Both the position numbers and the translations under genes were made by a program. A stretch of 8,020 bases of DNA, from NCBI GenBank assembly GCA_965372015.1, contig CBDVAP010000134.1, forward strand, positions 1 to 8,020, written 5' to 3'. A model generated the notes under the pieces. The model searched no databases. It saw only the letters and a list, made by a program, of their open reading frames with translations, and had not been told where the DNA came from. The DNA is from JACZSB01 sp965372015 (GTDB lineage Bacteria; Fidelibacterota; Marinisomatia; SCGC-AAA003-L08; TS1B11). Shown here piece by piece: positions 3,846-8,020 of the stretch (within the stretch, counting starts at the first letter, position 1; each line of letters starts with the position of its first letter).

Positions 3846-5669
3846 ATGCGCAAGAGCAACTTCCGGAATATCGCCATTATCGCCCATGTGGATCATGGCA
3901 AAACCACCCTGCTGGACGGCCTGCTGCGGCAGAGCGGCACCTTCCGCGAGAACCAGGAGGTAGCCGAGCGGGTCATGGATTCCATGGACCTGGAGCGCGA
4001 ACGGGGCATCACTATCACGGCCAAGAACACCGCCGTGTGGTACAACGAGGTGAAGATCAACATCGTGGACACGCCGGGGCACGCCGACTTCAGTGGCGAG
4101 GTGGAGCGCAGCCTGAACCTGGTGGACGGCGCCCTGCTGCTGGTGGACGCCAGCGAAGGCCCCTTGCCTCAAACCCGGTTCGTCCTGAAAAAGGCCCTGG
4201 CGAGAGACCTCCCCATTATCCTGGTGATCAACAAGATCGACCGCGGCGACGCCCGCATCGAAGCCGTGGTCAGTGAGGTCTACGACCTGTTTATCGATCT
4301 CGATGCCACCGACGAACAGATCGAGTTCCCCATCGTATATACCAACGCCAAGGCCGGGCTGGCCCACAACGAAATCGGTGACGGCTCCACCGGCTTGACC
4401 CCCCTGTTCGAGGTGATCCTGGCGAAAATCCCCGGCCCGGTGGCCAACGACGACCATGTGCCCCAACTGCTGGTGACCAATCTCAACCATGACCGCTTTG
4501 TGGGCCAGATCGCCGTCGGCCGGCTGAGCAACGGTGTACTGCAGTTGAACCGTACCTACAGTCTATGCGGCGAAGGCGGCGCCACCCGCAGCGTCAAATT
4601 CACGGCCCTGTATACCTTTGCAGGCTTGCAGAAGGTGCAGGTGGATGAGCTGGAAGCCGGTGATATTATCGCCGTCGCCGGTGTGGAGAATATCGTCATC
4701 GGTGATACTATCTCCTCCGAGGATGATCCCCAGCCGCTGCCCCGCATCAAGGTGGATGAACCCACCGTATCCATGCTGTTTAACGTCAACAACAGCCCCA
4801 CCGCCGGTAAGGAAGGCAAGTATCTAACCTCGCGCCAACTGGGAGCCCGGTTGCACAAAGAGGTCCTCAACGACGTGTCCCTAAAGATCAATCCCACAGA
4901 GCGCACCGACGTCTTCGAAGTCTGTGGCCGGGGCGAGCTGCAGATGGCCATCCTGATCGAAACCATGCGCCGTGAGGGTTACGAGTTCACCGTCTCCAAA
5001 CCGCATGTCATCACCCGGGAGGAAAAGGGCCAGGTCATGGAACCCATGGAGCATCTGTTTCTGGATATCCCCGAGGAGCACGTGGGCGTAATGACCGAAA
5101 AGCTCTCCCTGCGCAAGGGTCGCCTGACCAACATGCAGAACCACGGTCACGGCCGGGTCAATATGGAATTCTCCATCCCCTCCCGGGGCCTGATCGGCTT
5201 TCGCAGCCAGTTCATGACCGATACCAAGGGCGCCGGCATCATGAACAAGCTCTTCGACGGCTATGCCCCCTGGTTTGGCCCCATACCTCAACGGGTCAGC
5301 GGAGCCCTGGTGGCCGACCGCTCCGGCAAGGTCACTACCTACGCCTGCCTCGGTATGGTGGACCGCGGCGAGCTGTTCGTGGAAGTGGGCACCGAGGTCT
5401 ATGCCGGCATGATCATCGGCGGCCGCAATCGCACCGACGACCTGGTGGTGAATATCACCCGCGAGAAAAAGCTCACCAACATGCGTGCCGCCACCTCCGA
5501 TTTTACCGTGACGCTCCGTACGCCGCGCCTGCTGACCCTCGACCAATCACTGGAGTTCATCTCCGAAGACGAACTGGTGGAGGTGACCCCCGGCAATATT
5601 CGTATGCGCAAGGCGGAGCTGGACGCCGGCAAACGCCTCTCGGCCCATAGAAAAGCGAAGCGGGGATAG
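3846..5669 (+). CDS. typA: Ribosome-associated GTPase TypA/BipA
   Basis: The product is 607 residues, the usual length for this family (about 600-615). TypA/BipA is a translational GTPase that binds the ribosome at the elongation-factor site and supports 50S assembly and growth under cold or other stress. GTPase motifs are intact: AHVDHGKT (13-20, P-loop), RGITI (53-57, switch I), DTPGH (75-79), NKID (129-132). The fifth motif reads NAK (167-169) in place of the common SA-x. The beta-barrel domain spans about 201-290, and domains III and V follow, with SPTAGKEGKYLTSRQL (317-332), GRGELQMAIL (361-370) and IPSRGLIGFR (444-453). The BipA-specific C-terminal domain carries KKLTN (541-545), EDELVEVTP (574-582) and RMRK (586-589). 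The start ATG 3846 has TAAGG (3834-3838) seven bases upstream. The gene converges on the TPR gene across 61 bases. Codon use is GC-rich, as expected of a native gene. Confidence 0.97.
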   Translation: MRKSNFRNIAIIAHVDHGKTTLLDGLLRQSGTFRENQEVAERVMDSMDLERERGITITAKNTAVWYNEVKINIVDTPGHADFSGEVERSLNLVDGALLLVDASEGPLPQTRFVLKKALARDLPIILVINKIDRGDARIEAVVSEVYDLFIDLDATDEQIEFPIVYTNAKAGLAHNEIGDGSTGLTPLFEVILAKIPGPVANDDHVPQLLVTNLNHDRFVGQIAVGRLSNGVLQLNRTYSLCGEGGATRSVKFTALYTFAGLQKVQVDELEAGDIIAVAGVENIVIGDTISSEDDPQPLPRIKVDEPTVSMLFNVNNSPTAGKEGKYLTSRQLGARLHKEVLNDVSLKINPTERTDVFEVCGRGELQMAILIETMRREGYEFTVSKPHVITREEKGQVMEPMEHLFLDIPEEHVGVMTEKLSLRKGRLTNMQNHGHGRVNMEFSIPSRGLIGFRSQFMTDTKGAGIMNKLFDGYAPWFGPIPQRVSGALVADRSGKVTTYACLGMVDRGELFVEVGTEVYAGMIIGGRNRTDDLVVNITREKKLTNMRAATSDFTVTLRTPRLLTLDQSLEFISEDELVEVTPGNIRMRKAELDAGKRLSAHRKAKRG

Positions 5670-5691
5670 ACCGCCTGCTTTCCGGGCAGGG

Positions 5692-5733
5692 CTGCTACTG
5701 CCACTGCCACTGCTACTGCCACTGCCACTACTA
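5692..5733 (+). repeat. CTGCCA/CTGCTA hexamer tandem in the convergent gap
   Basis: Seven hexamers in perfect register run CTGCTA, CTGCCA, CTGCCA, CTGCTA, CTGCCA, CTGCCA, CTACTA. The first six form two identical 18-bp units (5692-5709 and 5710-5727). The last hexamer reads TAG TAG on the minus strand, giving the TPR gene's stop codon plus an adjacent in-frame second stop. The same hexamer occurs upstream of typA at 3699-3724. Confidence 0.85.
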
Positions 5734-8020
5734 CGACGCCGACTTGCCCAGCAGCGAGTCCCGCACTTGGCGGGGTGGCAGGAAAATGTCGTCGGCGCCT
5801 TGCCAGATATCGAGCAGGTGGGCCAGGGTCTTGGTAGCCGCCGGATCGCTGTTCATGACCTGGATGCGGTACAGTTCATACAGGACGGACGGCTCGTGGG
5901 GGTAGGCCTTCAGCAGCTGGTCGATGGTGGTCCGGGCGGCCTGGCCGTCGCCTATTAGCCGGTAGGCCTGGGCCATGTCGCGCTGCACCAACAGACGGCG
6001 CGGGTAGCGGGATAAGGTGGTGATGAAGCCCTGGATCGCCTTGACGTATTCACCCCGATTAGTGGCGATGCGGGCCATGATCAACTCTTTGGGCAGATCT
6101 ACTAAGTACTTGTACTCGCTATAGAAGGAGTCCACTAGGGCGATCTCGGCCTCCGAGATAGACTGGCCCGGCAATTCCACCTTATAGGTTACCCGGATCA
6201 CCCCGGCGGCGCGGCTCCAGGGGTCAGGGAGTGCAGCCTGTTGCCCGCTGGCCAACCGGGCCAGGACCGAATCGGCCAGGGTAGTGTTGGCGTACTTGTT
6301 GAAGTGCATCAGGCGCAGGATCACACCGTTCATGGGGCCGGCGATCCGCCGTTCCACCGGCATAGCCTCCCGGGCCACCGCCATGGCATCGGCGATACGG
6401 CCCAACGACTCCAGCTGGCCCTCCAGTGTGTGCAGGGCTTCCACGCTCGTCTCGGGCGACTGGCTGGCCTCGACCGCCTCCCGGGCAATGGCCAGGGCCT
6501 GTGTATAGCGGCCTTCCCGGAACTGTAGTTGGGCCTGCTTGACTAGTATTTTCGCCGGGTTATGGCCCAGCAAAGCCGCCCGTTCGTAAACCTTGGCCGC
6601 CTGGTGGGTCTGGCCGTGCAGCAGGAAGACATCGCCCATCTCCACCAGCACCTCGGTGTCCCGCGGATTGGTCTTGGAATAGGCCCGCAGGTACTCGAGG
6701 GCCTCCTTGAATTGTCCCATGGCGGCCAACACGTCGGCGATGTCCCGCAAAACCAGATCGTTATCGGGGTTCAGCTCCCGGATGACCCGGTATTCCTCCA
6801 GGGCCTGGGCATACTGGGCCACACGGTAATGGAAACTAGCCAGGCGGCGGTGGGCAATAACGTCGTCGGGGAACAGGGACACGTCCAGATTCAGGGCGGC
6901 GAGTGCCTTCCCGGGCTCCCCCTGCCAGAGGTAGTAGACCTCCTTGAAAGCCCCTTGCAATCGCTCAGGCACTTTGTACAGGTGCTGCATAGCCGCGCTG
7001 ATGGCTTCCTTAGACTCGCGCCCCTGGAGCAGGTTGGCCTGGTATAGGTAAAACTGGGCCAGGGCGAATGTAGGGTCGCTGGCTGTGGCCTGGGCCAGGA
7101 ACCGGGTGGCCCGTTTCCAATCGTGGCTGAAGATCAGCTCGGTCAGGCCCAGGGAGAAATTCTCCAGGGCGGAGGCGTCCTCAGTGGATAGGGCCGACAC
7201 TGGCAGGTCTTCCGCCTCATCGATATGCCCGGATGGAAGCTCCAGGTCCTGTTTGATATCCACTGACATCTGATCGACGATAACACCCAGGTCCTCGCCG
7301 GTATAGCTGTGCTCGGCCACCAGCCGGCTGCCTTTGGTGAGGTACAACCGGGTAGTAACGGCGTAAGGTGTCACCGAGGTGAGTACTCCCTGGAGGAGGT
7401 GGGCCAGGTGGTAGCGCCGGGCGATCTCCCGGCTTAGGGCCAGTGGCGCCACTCCGTCGGGCGTGCCGGACTCCACTAGCGCTGTGCTCATCTGGTACGG
7501 GTGGCGGTTGTCGAAATAGAAGTCCTGGATCAGGTCCAGGTACAGGCCGTAGGGCAGCCAGTGCCCCACCCAGTCCGCCTGGTCGTCTCCGCTGCGGTTG
7601 TCGAAGAAAAACAGCCCCACCCGCTTGCGAAAAACCGACTTGGGCACCATCCTTTTCACGGGCGCGCCGGTCTCATCCTCACCTGTCCGCTCCAGGGTAG
7701 TGGCGCCCAGCTCCTTGCCACTGAAAAGGAGCACCATCAAGCCGATAGTAAGCGCCACGTTGACCGGCACCATGATCTTGTCAGCCAGGGTCCAGCGGTC
7801 CTTGCCGGGCTTGCCGTGGGTCCAGGCCAGCAGAACTACCGAGGGAAACATACCTGCCACGCCCAGCAGGAGCAGGTCGATTACATACGGTGAGACGTCA
7901 TAATGGTCGGCGATGAAGCCGGTGAACTCCAGGGCTACCCAGGAACCACCTAAATACAGGCCCACAACCTGCAATACGTGGCGGTCCCTGATTTCCTGCC
8001 AGAAACCTTTGCGCTGATCA
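5731..8020 (-). CDS. Membrane-anchored TPR protein with TolB-like segment, 5' end outside the window
   Basis: The visible part is 762 residues and the N-terminus lies beyond the right edge. The frame stays open to 8019 and reads RKGFWQEIRDRHVLQVVGLY, matching the conserved 'FW-x-EL-x-RR-x-V' opening of this family, so the TTG at 7974 is not the start. Membrane segments lie at about 16-35, 43-67 and 84-100 (numbered from the window edge). Next, VGLFFFDNRSGDD (134-146) corresponds to the TolB-like 'VLPFxNxSGD' segment found in adenylate-cyclase-type and FlgO-type TPR proteins. Tetratricopeptide repeats follow at about 284-317, 387-419, 420-453, 454-488, 489-522, 525-553, 643-674 and 675-710, with typical A/G/Y spacing and NP or P ends. 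No cyclase, kinase or DNA-binding domain is visible. It is likely an inner-membrane protein with a protein-binding TPR domain; the process it serves is unknown. Its stop lies inside the hexamer tandem. Confidence 0.88.
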   Translation of the reverse strand, partial: DQRKGFWQEIRDRHVLQVVGLYLGGSWVALEFTGFIADHYDVSPYVIDLLLLGVAGMFPSVVLLAWTHGKPGKDRWTLADKIMVPVNVALTIGLMVLLFSGKELGATTLERTGEDETGAPVKRMVPKSVFRKRVGLFFFDNRSGDDQADWVGHWLPYGLYLDLIQDFYFDNRHPYQMSTALVESGTPDGVAPLALSREIARRYHLAHLLQGVLTSVTPYAVTTRLYLTKGSRLVAEHSYTGEDLGVIVDQMSVDIKQDLELPSGHIDEAEDLPVSALSTEDASALENFSLGLTELIFSHDWKRATRFLAQATASDPTFALAQFYLYQANLLQGRESKEAISAAMQHLYKVPERLQGAFKEVYYLWQGEPGKALAALNLDVSLFPDDVIAHRRLASFHYRVAQYAQALEEYRVIRELNPDNDLVLRDIADVLAAMGQFKEALEYLRAYSKTNPRDTEVLVEMGDVFLLHGQTHQAAKVYERAALLGHNPAKILVKQAQLQFREGRYTQALAIAREAVEASQSPETSVEALHTLEGQLESLGRIADAMAVAREAMPVERRIAGPMNGVILRLMHFNKYANTTLADSVLARLASGQQAALPDPWSRAAGVIRVTYKVELPGQSISEAEIALVDSFYSEYKYLVDLPKELIMARIATNRGEYVKAIQGFITTLSRYPRRLLVQRDMAQAYRLIGDGQAARTTIDQLLKAYPHEPSVLYELYRIQVMNSDPAATKTLAHLLDIWQGADDIFLPPRQVRDSLLGKSAS

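Noticed and set aside
3740..4490. Open frames on both strands overlapping the start of typA
   Set aside because: They are alternative frames of the GC-rich typA coding sequence; typA itself is certain.
5673..5690. Hairpin CCTGC...GCAGG after typA as a terminator
   Set aside because: The stem is only 5 bp with G-T extension and there is no T-run after it; too weak to call.

Overview
The window is bacterial and has two compositional layers. The flanks are GC-rich and hold ordinary chromosomal genes: a two-CBS-domain protein, the ribosome-associated GTPase TypA/BipA, and a membrane-anchored TPR protein. Between roughly 330 and 2690 lies an AT-richer block of small, poorly known genes. Two 60-base lines counted by hand give 25 G+C at 1081-1140 and 42 G+C at 4081-4140. 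The phylum cannot be fixed from this sequence; the TPR family and the abundant GC-rich intergenic repeats suggest an environmental Gram-negative-type bacterium, but that is inference.

Layout. At 2-163 (+) is the 3' end of a gene that enters from the left, followed at once by a terminator-like hairpin. From 192 to 516 there is no gene. The AT-rich cassette follows, all on +: a DUF3467-like protein (517-816), a HEPN-like protein with an R-x4-H motif (947-1624), a small unknown protein in the same frame directly after the HEPN stop (1625-1834), a 71-aa Gly/Ser-rich presumed beta protein (1885-2100), and a single-pass membrane protein with predicted coiled-coil flanks (2097-2591), joined to the previous gene by an ATGA overlap. 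Just downstream, 2671-2690 matches the D-loop-to-anticodon segment of a tRNA-Phe(GAA) as I remember it, close to where composition returns to GC-rich. This may be an attachment-site remnant or the scar of an insertion.

The stretch 2592-3118 is non-coding and packed with palindromes and repeats. The CBS-domain gene (3119-3529, -) is flanked by two near-identical copies of a 30/31-bp repeat (2891-2920 and 3598-3628). The stretch 3530-3845 holds more repeats (a CTGCCA-type tandem and a long imperfect hairpin). typA (3846-5669, +) converges on the TPR gene (5731 to beyond 8020, -), and the 61-bp gap between them is largely a CTGCCA/CTGCTA hexamer tandem that supplies the TPR gene's stop codon.

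How the genes work together. The flanking genes look like unrelated single-gene units. The AT-rich block is the accessory part. A HEPN-like protein (often an RNase toxin or a defence component), companion small proteins and a membrane protein in one orientation, next to a tRNA fragment, resemble a small mobile or defence-type cassette. No integrase, transposase, nuclease with a proven active site, or CRISPR array is visible, so a defence role remains a hypothesis.
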